From: Argentina anserina
Lineage: Eukaryota; Streptophyta; Magnoliopsida; Rosales; Rosaceae
Reading direction: 5' to 3'
Length of the DNA: 64,000 nucleotides
Assembly (NCBI RefSeq): GCF_933775445.1
Contig: NC_065874.1
Location: forward strand, 11,241,001-11,305,000
Of the stretch, positions 46,463 through 57,862 are shown piece after piece. Positions within the stretch are counted from its first letter, which is position 1, and each line of letters opens with the position of its first letter. The notes under the pieces were generated by a model that had not been told where the DNA came from, did no database searches, and saw only the letters and a list, made by a program, of their open reading frames with translations. The translations under genes were made by a program, and so were the position numbers.

Positions 46463-46720
46463 CAGAAGTAATAGCAAAAGTTTACTGAACTACAATCATT
46501 GAATTTACTTGGTGGTTATATTTGTGTACCTTGATTCATGTGTTTGACTACTTTTTGTATGTGTTTCATATTTTTTAAATGCCTTTTTTTATTTGAAGCA
46601 TGAAGTGGAAGTCACACTTGCACCCTGCAGAAGTAACAGCAAAAGTCTACTAAACTGCAATCGTTGCGTAAACTTTGTGGCTATTTTTTGTTCCTTGAAT
46701 CATGTGTTGAACTACATCTT
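46463..46720 (+). repeat. Local duplication of about 95 bp behind the F-box gene
   Basis: ctgcagaagtaatagcaaaa...(46463-46556) recurs as ctgcagaagtaacagcaaaa...(46626-46716), each followed by actaca/actgcaatc-ttg and ccttgaatcatgtgttgaact-like sequence. No coding potential. Confidence 0.7.
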
Positions 46721-48120
46721 TTGCTTTTGATACTGCAACAAATGTTTCATTTTTATTTTGCGGAGTTATCACACTCCAGACTCTCATGCTGTGTAACATG
46801 GCTCAAGGAAGTGTGCAGAACCATTGCAAATTGGTTTACTAGAACTTGAATGCCTGAAAGCCACATGATTGTTTGATAGTAGACACCGACACCCATGACC
46901 ATTTGTATATGTCCATATATAGAGTATGTTGCTATACCAAATAGATACTAACATCATCTAGCTGAACTATCTGCAGGTGGGACATGTCAGCTAATGAGTT
47001 TCAATCTGTATATTGTCTCTAAAATGCGACAAAAACTGCAAAGATGGAGTGCTGCATGGATGCTTTCTATCTAACATCAGAATCTACGAACGTATTTACT
47101 CTCTTAGTGTCTTTCTAATATCAGTTGCGCAGTTTATGCTAATGGAATTACATATTCGCTTGTAATGTGAATTTCTATCCTGGATTTATGGTGAGTGTTA
47201 AATATATCGTTGTTATATTGCTATTTGTTCGAAAGAACAACTCTGGTGACTCGATGTTTATGTTTCATGTTTTATACATAGCCTTAGTTTATCAGGAGAT
47301 TCTGAGAATCGATCTTCATGATTCCTCGGTCAATAGAAAAAAATTTCCATAAAGAATAATCCCAACTTCTGAGAATAGAAAATGTTGTTCCGTTCTCTTT
47401 AAAATGAGATAACATAGGCAAATAACAAGAGGGTAAATAGAAAAAACAAAACTTACTAAAGAGATGGTGGGAAGCTCACTGTAGGCGCTCCCCTTTTGAA
47501 GTTCACTCCAAAGTCTGAACACGCAGATTTCACACCAAATCACAAATGCAAGTCATCTCTTCCTTCTAGCGTTCATACCCTGTTCTCAGTTCATGAAATT
47601 ATCGGCGCGGTCGCCTGTCGATATGCCGGAAACTCTCGTGACGTCGCCGGAACTGAAGGTACACCTCTCTCAATCCCTGCCGAAAAACTCTTGATTTCAT
47701 TCCGCCATGAATGACCTTAAAATTTCAGCAGTCGAATTGAAATAGCCATGATCCCTATGGGTATATCACCCTGTTTAGATTTGGACTACCAATAAACTTT
47801 GCGATCAAATGCACCTCGGCCTGCAAATTTTTTGAAATTTTTGATCAAAAACTCTAGCTTTATTGGTACAGACTTTAGCCACAGAAGTGGTTGAAATAAT
47901 CAGTTTTGTGAGTTGTCCACAATGTGTGTAGTTAAAGATTGGGCAGCTTGTAGTGGACATTTTCTATTTGTATTATGATAACCATAAGTTTGATAAGTTC
48001 AGCAAGATTGAATTGCCTAGTGTATACTGAATAGGGTATCGGATTTGTATTGTGATATCAATATGGCTCTGATAACTTGATCATATGGATCCTTGTGGAG
48101 ATCAGTATCGCTTTGTTAAT

Positions 48121-48174
48121 GATTATGGAGAGAGCCTTGTATTACTTGACAGGAAGTATGGTGTTTATTACTGA
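48121..48174 (+). pseudogene. F-box protein C-terminal tail relic 1
   Basis: Reads DYGESLVLLDRKYGVYY then stop, against FYEESLVLLERKDAVSY then stop at the end of the intact F-box gene (about 45838-45888). The rest of that copy's coding sequence has been lost or cannot be recognised just upstream. Confidence 0.75.
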
Positions 48175-48873
48175 GGGAAAATAATTTGTTTGGTGATTCT
48201 GCATACCTTTGGTTTTATGTTGTTATCAATTTCTTGTCTGAACGCATATGCCGGTAATTCTATATGATCTATGAACATGGACAGCAATAAAGTTTTAATT
48301 TTTGTATGTGGCATCAGTTCCTTTACTACGTTATATATTCAGATGAAAGACCAACTAAAGTAATTTTCTTTCTACTGCAGTTTAGTACTTGGTTCCGTGC
48401 TTGCTTATGGGTGTTCTGTTGTCAAGTTGATGTTGGTAATGTTTCTCTCTCTTTCTCTATCTCTTCTTCTGATTTTCTTGTCTCAATTGATTATATATCC
48501 TCTTCTGTTGTGTCATAAGGCAGATCTCTAACCAAATTATACTCGGCTTACATGTAAGTCTAACTTGGAGAACAAGAACTGTAAAACAAGATATTCAGTT
48601 TACTGATATTAGATGTTTGGAAAACAAGGCTTCATTGCTAGATTAGGAAAAAAACAATGTGGCATTGCTCCTTGAGTCCTTCTACAGGTGCTTGTTGATT
48701 TGTGCTTAAACAGGGGACTGTGCAACTGTGTCTGCTCCTATTACAGTGCGTTGATGTAATTGTAATTTCTAATTGTGATAATAGATGCATAAACCTGTTC
48801 ACTAATACATTCAATTGATGCTACTTTCTTGTTTAGACTTTCTTTATACAAATACTTCATTTTACACTATTTC

Positions 48874-49737
48874 TGTTGAACGAAAATCTAAAAACCAATA
48901 AGAGAATGCAGACACGTGTACAAATAAAAATATGATTTATTTATTTCAAGCTCGGGGTTACAATCTTTGTGAACTCCTCTGATTTTATCTCCGTATGTGA
49001 CTTGGCTCAAGGGTGACGTGCACTTGATCTTGAGAATTTGAGTTTGATTTGGATTTAGATTTGATGAAGAACGAATGATTTGGTAGCTTGATGATTCTTC
49101 GTGGACTTAAGTTCGGATTTGGACTTGATAAAGAACGATCGATTCGGTAGCTTGATGATTCTTTGTGGACTTGAGTTTGGATTTGAATTTGATGAAGAAC
49201 GATCGATTTGGCAGCTTGATGATTCTTCGTGTACTTGGGAGACTTCGGGATTTGTCGAGAGTGATCTTGCTCAAGTGATTTTCTCTCTTCTTCTCAAGTC
49301 TCTTTCTCTTCATGTTGAAGAGGGTATTTATAGTGTCAAGACTTCTATTTTGTATAATATTTTAATGACACTAAAAATAATAAATTTCTTTAATTATATA
49401 ATTAAATCAATATGTATTTTCCGATTAATTTAAAATAGTTATTCTCATAACTAAATTAAACAGAAATAATTGACTTAATTATAACCGTTAAAGAATTTAT
49501 TAATTTAATCAAATGTCCGATTACCATTTCGAATCGTCAATGACATTCAATTTTCCGATTTAAGTCAGAATCACGTAGCTTCGATTACGATAATCTATTT
49601 ATGTGCTGACACGAGTTTTATTCGGATCCGCACCAACTTTGTTGACTTTTAGGCCACGTGTGTAATTTTGTCAGGCTCTTAGTCGATTTAATAATTTAAT
49701 GAATATGATTTACTTCATTAAATTTCATGTGTCTACA
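48874..49737 (-). repeat. Solo LTR with perfect TSD, 864 bp
   Basis: On the plus strand it starts TGTTGAACGAAAATC and ends CATGTGTCTACA. ATTTC flanks it on both sides (48869-48873 and 49738-49742). The minus strand has a good promoter core, cactataaatac near 49325-49336, so I orient it minus. A 64-bp tandem repeat lies in the forward-sense 3' half. No interior remains. Size suits a Copia LTR. Confidence 0.85.
49063..49254. repeat. 64-bp tandem repeat, three units, in the solo LTR
   Basis: Units starting gatgaagaacga or gataaagaacga begin at 49063, 49127 and 49191, an exact 64-bp period, with shared tagcttgatgattctt. The open frame with repeated FGSL-type residues here is a result of the array. 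Confidence 0.9.
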
Positions 49738-49743
49738 ATTTCA

Positions 49744-50298
49744 TAGGGCTGGGCAAAAAGCTCGAAGAAGAAAAAAAACCCGGAGCGGACCGCTGGGCCC
49801 GTCCGGGCGGGCCGGGTTTTTTGCCGGGCTCATATGTTGTCATGTGATAAACGGGCCGGGCTTTGTTATGTCCGGGCCGGTCCCGGGCCTTCAAATTCTT
49901 AAACAAAAAAAACCCGGAAACCCGGGACATTAAGTGTTATTATGTAATTGGCTTTCGTAAGTGATCATAAACTTATAGAATAGATACAATGACACTGGAA
50001 CATAATCAAATAACCTTAAACTTAACTAATTTCAATCCCATGATTCCCATTGTCGTCGCCTCGCACTGCCGATTCGCCACCAACTAGCCAAAAACAGAGT
50101 TAGGCTCGGAAAACCGGGCGGGCTCGGCCCGGATGTTACCGGTCCGGGTTTTACCCGGGCCCTGCAATTAATTGACCCGGGCCGGGTTTTACCCGGGCCC
50201 TGATTTTTTTAGAAAAAAAACCCGGCCCATCACACTACAACCGGGCCGGGCCCGGGCCCTAAAAAAATTTGACCGGACCGGGCCCGTGCCCAGCCCTA
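49744..50298. mobile_element. hAT MITE, GC-rich, with perfect TIR and 8-bp TSD
   Basis: 555 bp, starting TAGGGCTGGGCA and ending TGCCCAGCCCTA, a perfect 12-bp inverted terminal repeat; the first bases fit the hAT rule. The octamer CAATTTCA flanks it (49736-49743 and 50299-50306). Both ends are dense in cccgggcc-type motifs around an AT-rich core with no coding capacity. The target lay exactly on the junction between the solo LTR and its own right duplication. Confidence 0.95.
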
Positions 50299-50547
50299 CA
50301 ATTTCATTTCCAATATGCGAATAACAGAGAGGAAATTACATTCGCTCATCAATATCAATATAATACTTTGGATTGATTGTCACATTGGGTTTCGTGTTTG
50401 CTTGGTTAATATTTTCTTTGGTTGCAAATTTTAATAAAGTAGATTTGTTAGATATTTTGAGACAAATGACCGGTAGATCTTTGAAACTTATACAAAGTTT
50501 GATTTTCATATGACGATATTGTCTGATTTTGTTTATTGGGGATTGAG

Positions 50548-50605
50548 TGGTACTGATGAAGAGATCCTTGTATTACTTGGCAAGTTGACAGGAAGTATGA
50601 TGGAA
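50548..50605 (+). pseudogene. F-box protein C-terminal tail relic 2
   Basis: gatgaagagatccttgtatt and acttggcaagttgacaggaa match the same tail (EES/DRK region) with small insertions and stops. It is the most decayed of the three copies. Confidence 0.5.
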
Positions 50606-50850
50606 ATGAGCAGTTTTGCAATTGTATTTACTGTTGGTTTCATACTATTTTAGTTTCTTGTCAAAATTTATATGCCTAAACTATTTGATCTATGAACATA
50701 GAATTCCATGTCAACAATGAAGTTTGATATTCTGTATGCTGATCAATCATCAATCGTGAATTCGTGATACATTTCCTTTGTTGTGCAGTCTAGCTGTCTT
50801 GGTTAACATCTATTTGGAAAACAAGTAGTTAACATCTAATAGGAATTTTC

Positions 50851-52739
50851 ATAAACTGGAATAAAAGGATCTAGAAACAAAATAGTAATAAATTGATCCC
50901 TAAGTGCATCTGTGCATGCTTAATTGCTCTGTGTAACATCAAGTGGGTATGACCTTAAGCAGGGCACTTTGCAACTCTTTCTGCTAGTATATTTCTAACT
51001 TCTGTTTGCTTAGTTTATCCTAATGATGTTCCATACTCAATTATTTACAATGTGAAGCTAGCAAATATTAATGTATATATAAATGTATGTTCATGATCTG
51101 ACTCTTACCTATTGCCTATCAGTGCATGAAGTTTACTTATTGATGTTCTTCATCTTCAGCAAACTTTGCCCTTCTAAGGTATGTTGTAGATCAGATATAT
51201 ATATATGCACTTAAATCTGAAATTTCACCGCATCAAAGGAGGCTTGAACTTCCAAACTTCAAAAGAGAGGCAATTAGTATGAGAAGAAGAATAACAAAGG
51301 ATGAATTTAGTAATTGTGCTGATATTCATTCCTCTGATGCACATATTTGGTTGATTTAGAAAAGATGACCACCAAAAAGAAATATAAAAAACCATCGTCA
51401 TTCTGAAATTCCTTCCAAATTTTTGCCTGTTTGAAATCAACTCTAGGGAGGGTCACCAACTGGCCAACAGTTTGTTAGTTTTTGTTACCTCTTTCTTGTC
51501 TCCGGTCCAAACCCCTTTCACTTCAACATGCGATTAAATAGGCATGGAATGATTATTGGTACTGTTAATTCAATGGGAAGAACTAAAGCGATATTTGTGT
51601 TGTACATTAAATCCTCAAAACTAAGAAACTTCTCAAATGTCCCTTTAATGTGATATCAGAGAAATCAATCAAAGAAGAAGAAGCAAACAAAATGATCTAT
51701 AATTAAATTGAATTCCAATTCCATAAAGAAGACCATGACAAAGAAGGTGACGAAAATTGGATATAATTCATAACCAAAGCCTCTTTCTTTGATTGCAGTC
51801 CGTACCTCTGCCTCTAAGAGTAACAAAAATCTGACATTCCCACCTTCCTGTAGCAATGAGATCTTCGAGCACCAACTACATAGAAAACAAAAGATTAGAT
51901 TTTCAATGCCTAAAGACAGATACAGATATACTAACCACAACAACAGTCAATAGAGACACAAAAGTCAATGACATATGAGCAAAAAAAACAAACAAACTAC
52001 ACACACATAGATGAACACAGTAGTGAGAAAGCAGGAAGACCAGAAGCTCAAATTTGCTAAATAAAGTGTGTTTATTACTAATCAAGTCATAGACACTAAA
52101 GTAACTATCCAAAAGAAATTGTTCTGAATCACACAACTCCAAAATTACAGAAGCCATAGGTAATAGGGAAACTCCATAATTTCATGAATTGGTCAGAAGA
52201 AAATGAAAACTTCAGAAGGAAAAAGGTGATCTCTCTTAAAATCGAAAAAAGGGTGCTCCCGTTCGCCTTGTGCCGTTTCTCCAACATGCAGACACATCAG
52301 GCGACCAATTAGATATAATTTCAGTGAACATCTAATCTGGGTATAGAGTTTTACACCTTATAAGATACAGTTCAAAGCTTATCTCAATTCGTAAACCTTA
52401 AAATGGGATTGCATCCCATGACCAGTCTCCTATCCCATTCGTACTTTTTCCCCCAGTCTGATCTTCAGGTAGTATATTGAAATCGGCTACTTGGACATGG
52501 CAGTCGCCACAGCCCTGTAAAAGTTAAACTAAAACACGGTGATACACTAGAACAAAACACACGAATATCCAAAGACATTTTCTTTTTAGGGGAAATATCC
52601 AAAGACATTACCCTGCTGATAAGCTGTAGATGAAAAGGGGAAAGAAATTTACTTCCGAGCTGAACCGTAGCTCAGAGACCGTGGTTGGGTTGTTCTTTAA
52701 TCCCCAAAGTTCTAAGGATATAAATGTAATTCAGTTCTA
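50851..52739. other. Intergenic, no gene supported
   Basis: AT-rich DNA with a short TA run at about 51196-51206. Minus frames at 51665-51943 and 51903-52157 are Phe/Leu/Val-rich with no domain I recognise and arise from A-rich plus-strand sequence. Confidence 0.45.
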
Positions 52740-55250
52740 CAAGAGGGTAAATAAAAATAAAAATTACTAACGACAGTAAAACATAACGAATTGGTGGGAA
52801 GCTTTCCCTTTTGAACAGTGTGATCCATCACTTCACTCTTGGTCGATGTCGCCGGAATCTTTGTAAGGTACATCTCTCTCAATTTCTGCCTCCGTCTTTA
52901 GATTTCGTACTGCCATGAATAACCTCATATATTTCAGCAATTGAATTGAAATCTGAGCCAAGACTGGACCAGTATTTCCCTCAGGATTTCATATCGAATT
53001 CCCTCTTTAGATTGCCTATTAATTCTTTGATCAAATGCACCTTGGCCTGCAAATCATTCAACTTCTTAATCCAAAACCCTATCTTTACTCCTTAGCCACA
53101 GAATCAGTTCTTTGTAGTAATAGTTTGGTTCCGCAGAGATTTTATTAGAGGGGAAAAGGAAGAACTTTACTTTTTGTAATATGATAACCATGGATTATAA
53201 TGATCAGTATTGCTCTGTTTTATCTTATGAAGAGAGCTTTGCATTACATGACAGGAAGTGTTGTCACTGTTGAGTTCCTTACTGGGGAAAAGAAACTGTC
53301 CGGCGGATTGTGAATTCCTTTGGTTTCAGCACATTTTCCCCAATATATATTCGGATGAATGACCAATCTTTATAACTTTTCTTTGCACTGCAGTTTTGCG
53401 GCTTGTTTTATACACAGATTCAGGATTTTGGGAAGTTGATGTCGGTAATGTTTCTCTCTTTCTTATTCTCTCTTTTTTTTTTGGGTATTTTAATGTATAC
53501 CCAATTTTTAGAAGTTCTTTTAAAAGAAACCCACATATTTTTTCTTCATTATGCACTGAATTATAACTATTCGTTTAAATTTAAATTACAAAATACCACT
53601 ATTAAATCTGATAAAAATTAGTGATTAGTCAATCAATAAATTGTGTTCTCATTAATTGTCTTAATTATAGATTTTCTTTTACTCATAACAAATTTAGAAA
53701 TAATGAAGCATTTCTTTTTTGACATATCTAGAATTCATAATTTTTTTTTAATTTAAATCAATTCAAAATCGAAATCACTTTATGGTGATTTGAACTTTTT
53801 TTTTTTAAATAATTTAAAATTTAAAATTTCATAGGTAATTTAAGTCATTTCAACTATTTATTTACAACCTTATTTTGAGGTAGAGATAAGTTTTTTAATT
53901 CCTATTTAGTAGCTTTTTATTTTTAATTACAACCTAAAAATTAGGTATTTATCTTTAAAGCTAACATCTCTTATAGGAATTTTTACATCAACATGTTTGT
54001 TAGGTATTTTATCATTCCAAAGATCTCTTTCGTAGGTTGAATTTGAAATTTATACTAATATGCGTGTATCTATCTATTAGGTAATTTTTACATCAACCTG
54101 TTTGTTAGAGATTCTCTAATTTTAAAGATTTTTTCGATATGTTGAATATTTATATTAATATGCATGTTTATATCTATTAGGCAACAACATAGAGTGAAAA
54201 AATATGAAGGTTGAAACTTAGAACAAAAGATTTACCACACGAAAAATATTCATGGTACAATGATACGAAAAGAAAAGATTTGAGAAAACACATATATATA
54301 ATGGATAACATACGTACCTTATTGATAGATTCAAAAGATTGAAAAAAATGACGAATGATACAAGTACACAACAACTTTTGTGTTCTCTCGTACGATCTAT
54401 AAAAGCTGGAGTAGTGTTTGTATTCTGAAATTCTCATATGAGCTATATAAAGAATTGTTTCTCAAAAAAAAAATTGAAAACAAATCTTTCAGCAATTTAA
54501 AGTAGTGAAAAATCAATGGTAGGATTGAATTAAACATGTACAATAAATAGATGCTACGATTAAGGAAACTAAAATGATCAAAATGGCAAAATAGGGTTGT
54601 AGAAAAATAATTTGGGTTTAGATTGGGTGCGGGTTTGATTTAAAAGAGGGACTCCAATATTGTGTATATTTTTAATTTTCTCTTTTTTTTTTTTAAGAAT
54701 TGATTGCCTTTCCTACTTGGTTGTTATTCATATGGCAAAATTTGATTAACTGAACTCAGGTTTGGTATGAATTTCACGCAGAGAACATGCACAAGGCTTC
54801 TGTAATAAATCAGTAAGAAACACGATTCTATTGCTCCTTGTACAAGTGTTTGTGTCATCAATATGGTGTGTCCATAAATAGGGGACTGCGGAATTGTTTC
54901 AGCTACTCTAATAGTGCGGTAGACACATTAGTATACATTGTTATCAACTGTTGTAATAGAAGCATAGGCCTGTTTGCTACTTCATTCCTTGATGATACTT
55001 TCCTATTTAGACTTACTATATACATTAGTTCATTTTTTCAATAAATTTTTTTACTAAGAAGGAAGAGGAAGCGACATGCATAAACTTTAATATATTCGAC
55101 TGACTGATATTGGGGTTTCCATTATTCTTCGTTTAACCTTTTCTTCTGTTGCAGAGTTTCAATACAGTTGGGTTTTTTAAGGCTTTGAGACAAATGACTG
55201 GTAGATCTTTGAAACTTGAACAAATCGTATATGAGATGTGATCATTTAGC
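52740..55250 (+). repeat. Duplicated block B (F-box-derived), with an AT-rich insert
   Basis: Second copy of the block at 47440-50850. Sequence shared with block A runs from about 52740 to 53460 and from about 54790 to 55250. The ~1.3 kb between (53480-54790) has no counterpart in block A and is very AT-rich, so it is either an insertion here or a loss there. No intact frame. Confidence 0.7.
53223..53273 (+). pseudogene. F-box protein C-terminal tail relic 3
   Basis: Reads SYEESFALHDRKCCHC then stop, against FYEESLVLLERKDAVSY in the intact gene. The following tactggggaaaagaa also matches the F-box 3' end (ttactgagggggaaagaa). Confidence 0.65.
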
Positions 55251-55535
55251 CAACTGTGTTACTGTGTATTTTGAGAATTGGCGCTGAAATGGTGTCGCCT
55301 GTCTCCAATGGGGAAGGATTTAATCTACATATTACATTTTGTGTGGTAACTCTGACATACATAACTTATTATCCCCTTGGGAGCTCGGTTGCATATTATT
55401 GTTTGTATAATAGGGATCATAACACGGGAACTATCGATTATTATCTTTTGTAGATTTAAGGATCATAACACGGGAACTGGAAGAGGATAAATTATGGTTG
55501 TAATGATAGTTTATGCTATATTAAAAACAGTAAAT

Positions 55536-56061
55536 TGATGAGGACATCACACCCAAGCCTTTTAAGTTTTATGAACGGAAGAGATGGAAGAAGAGAGCAG
55601 CTAATAATTATATCTCTTTATGGTTTGATTGATTGCTCAGGTTATTAATTTCCAGCTTAAGAAGGGTCTGATCTAGAAGTCTGCAGGCTTAATTTCAAGA
55701 GTCTTCTTGTGTCTTTTAACTATTACTTTATTAGGCCTTTTATGTTTCAGTTTCTGAAATTTAAGAGTCATAATGAGTACTTAAGGCTAGCTGGTGTCAA
55801 TTATAAACATTAGTATAAATAATGTAAGTGTCCATAGGCTGAGATATGTTATGTTGAATAAGAATATCAGTGTTTACTGAATTTTCCTGTGATAGGATTA
55901 AGGTGAGAAACCTGTGAGAGATTTCCAAATTATAGTATTTTGGGTGTGAAGCCTAGAATAGGGTGTGAAACCTGGGAGTGAATCCTAAAATCAGTGTGTG
56001 CTTAACTTACATTTCTTAGAGCTTGTGATCCAGGTTCCTAAGCAGCTAATGTGCTGCGTCA
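55536..56061 (+). repeat. 5' LTR of the chromovirus
   Basis: 526 bp, TGATGAGGACATC...GTGCTGCGTCA. It should contain the promoter for the element's RNA. The same sequence recurs at 60707-61232. Confidence 0.95.
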
Positions 56062-56065
56062 GCTT

Positions 56066-56077
56066 TGGTATCAGAGC
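56066..56077 (+). promoter_or_regulatory. Primer-binding site (initiator tRNA-Met)
   Basis: TGGTATCAGAGC lies four bases after the 5' LTR end and matches the complement of the 3' end of plant initiator tRNA-Met, the usual primer for these elements. Confidence 0.92.
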
Positions 56078-56128
56078 TGGACAAGCTCTAGTATTGCTAG
56101 CTCCAGCCCATAGAAATCCCATTCATCC

Positions 56129-57853
56129 ATGGATGCTGAAACTGTGGCAAAAACCTTGGAAGCCGTACTCGCTCAACTTGGACAGATTGAGACAAGAATG
56201 CAAGACCATGCAGCAGCCTCTGACCGGCGTTTGGCAGAACATGAAACCTCCATTCTCAATGAAGAAGAGAGTGTAGGCGAAGGACGGAGACTGCAGCCTA
56301 GAAGGATTGCTCGCAGGCAACAGCCCCTCCAGAATATTAATGGGCAAGATGGATATGATCTTGAAGAGAAAGCTTTGAGGTCTATTAAAGTTGAAGCTCT
56401 AAACTTTGATGGCCAACTGAATGCAAAGGTATGTTTGGATTGGATTTCAGACATGGACCATTATTTTGATTGGTATGAATTGTCAGAAGCTCGAAATGTG
56501 CGCTTTGCAAAGATGAAGTTGGTGGGCAAAGCGAGGGAATGGTGAACTGGTTTGGAAAGGCGACTTGCAGGGGCAGGTGAAGAACCTGTTACAGAATGGG
56601 ATGAGATGAAAGAAAGGCTGAAGGAGAAGTATGTTTCGTTGGCTTACCAACAACGTTTGCTAGAGCAGTGACAATCTCTTCGTCAAGGAGGCATGCCAGC
56701 TGTGGAGTATATCGATAAGTTCGAAAAATTTATGGTGAGATGTAACATAACTGAAGATCCATCTGTAACCCTTGCCCGTTTTAGAACCGGCCTTCGTCCA
56801 GAACTTCAAAGGGAGTTGATTCCTTATGAGGTATATTCGTTGGAGCGAGCCTATCAGATTGTGCTGGAATTGGAGCGTTATTTAAAAAGTCCCACAGCCC
56901 CTGTGCAAAGGCGGTTTGACCAACGGAATCTTGAATTTCATCCTAGTGCTTCCGGCACTAAATCATCTCCATATTCTAGTGGTTCTAATGCTGCCTATTC
57001 CCTAGTGAAAACTGAGAGGGGAAAGGGGGTACAATCTTGCAATCGGGGAGAAGGACTCGCACGGTGCTATAAGTGTCAAGGTTATGGCCATTATGCTGGT
57101 CAATGCCCAACTAAAGAGCAATTACGAAGTCTATTTACTGCTAGCACAGAAGGAGAGGCTGATGTTCAAGTAGACCTAGAGGAAGTTTATGACCCTGAAA
57201 TCCCAGCTGATGATGATCTAGATGAAGATGTTCAACCGAAAACGGCTGTGGTGAGATGCACCTTGACTCAACCTAAGGAAGCTGAAGATTGGCGGAGAAC
57301 GACCATTTTTCACACTTATGTTAAAAGGGGAGACATAAGTTATAAGGTCATCATTGAGAATGAGAGCTGCATCAATGTGGTTTATCCTCATACCGTTTCT
57401 AAATTGGGTTTGACCCCTGCTGATCATCCTCAACCTTACCGTGTAGCATGGATTGATAAGTCTTCCATTTCGGTAAAGCAACGATGTCAGGTACCCATTC
57501 AATTTTCATCCTACAAGGATACTATTTGGTGCGATGTGGTGCCAATGGATGTGGGACATATTCTTTTAGGCAAACCATGGTTGTATGACCTTGATGTTAC
57601 TCTGGCAAGCCGTGCCAATACATGCTCTTTTATTCATGAAGGAAAACATACCAAACTGAATCCAGTTCACCCCAGACTTATGTCTCAACTGATACCAAGC
57701 AGGGAGCAGTCAAAATCTATTAACATCATCAGTGCCAGAGATTTCGTGAAGGAGACAACAAGAGATTCTGTAATTTTTGTATTGTTTGCAAAGGAATCTC
57801 ACCCTTTGAGTAGTTTGGAGCTGCCGCAGGGTGTTAAGTCAGTCCTAGAATAG
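56129..57853 (+). pseudogene. gag and protease of the chromovirus
   Basis: Starts MDAETVAKTLEAVLAQLGQI and is one frame with three in-frame stops: TGA at 56543 (REW-stop-TGL, probably a former Trp), TGA at 56669 and TAG at 57851. Capsid-like segments include VCLDWISDMDHYFDWYELSE and AVEYIDKFEKFMVRC. The knuckle CYKCQGYGHYAGQC lies at about 57064-57105. The protease-like region follows; its active site, normally D-S/T/N-G, reads IENESCINVVYP, so the catalytic Asp appears replaced by Glu. Gag packages the RNA; the protease would have cut the polyprotein. Confidence 0.85.
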
Positions 57854-57862
57854 TTCAGCGAT

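Larger units (their letters stand above)
47440..50850 (+). repeat. Duplicated block A (F-box-derived), split by an LTR and a MITE
   Basis: Colinear with block B at 52740-55250. Shared landmarks: ggtgggaagct and ccttttgaa near 47465-47497 and 52793-52816; aggtacacctctctcaat versus aggtacatctctctcaattt near 47660 and 52866; the F-box tail at 48121 and 53223; gttgatgttggtaatgtttc versus gttgatgtcggtaatgtttc near 48425 and 53436; aggggactg near 48713 and 54880; gacaaatgac-ggtagatctttgaaact near 50460 and 55190. It has no intact gene. The solo LTR (48874-49737) and hAT MITE (49744-50298) opened it up. Edges approximate. Confidence 0.75.

Noticed and set aside
49727..49933. Arg/Gly/Pro-rich frames on both strands
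   Set aside because: They cross the hAT MITE terminus and reflect its cccggg-rich ends.
51665..52157. Minus-strand frames with hydrophobic stretches that could be membrane segments
   Set aside because: The plus strand is A-rich, which gives Phe/Leu/Val codons by chance; no conserved motif or neighbour supports a gene.
52640..52690. Possible tRNA-like phrase (gtagctcagagaccgtgg)
   Set aside because: No cloverleaf, T-arm or acceptor pairing could be built around it.
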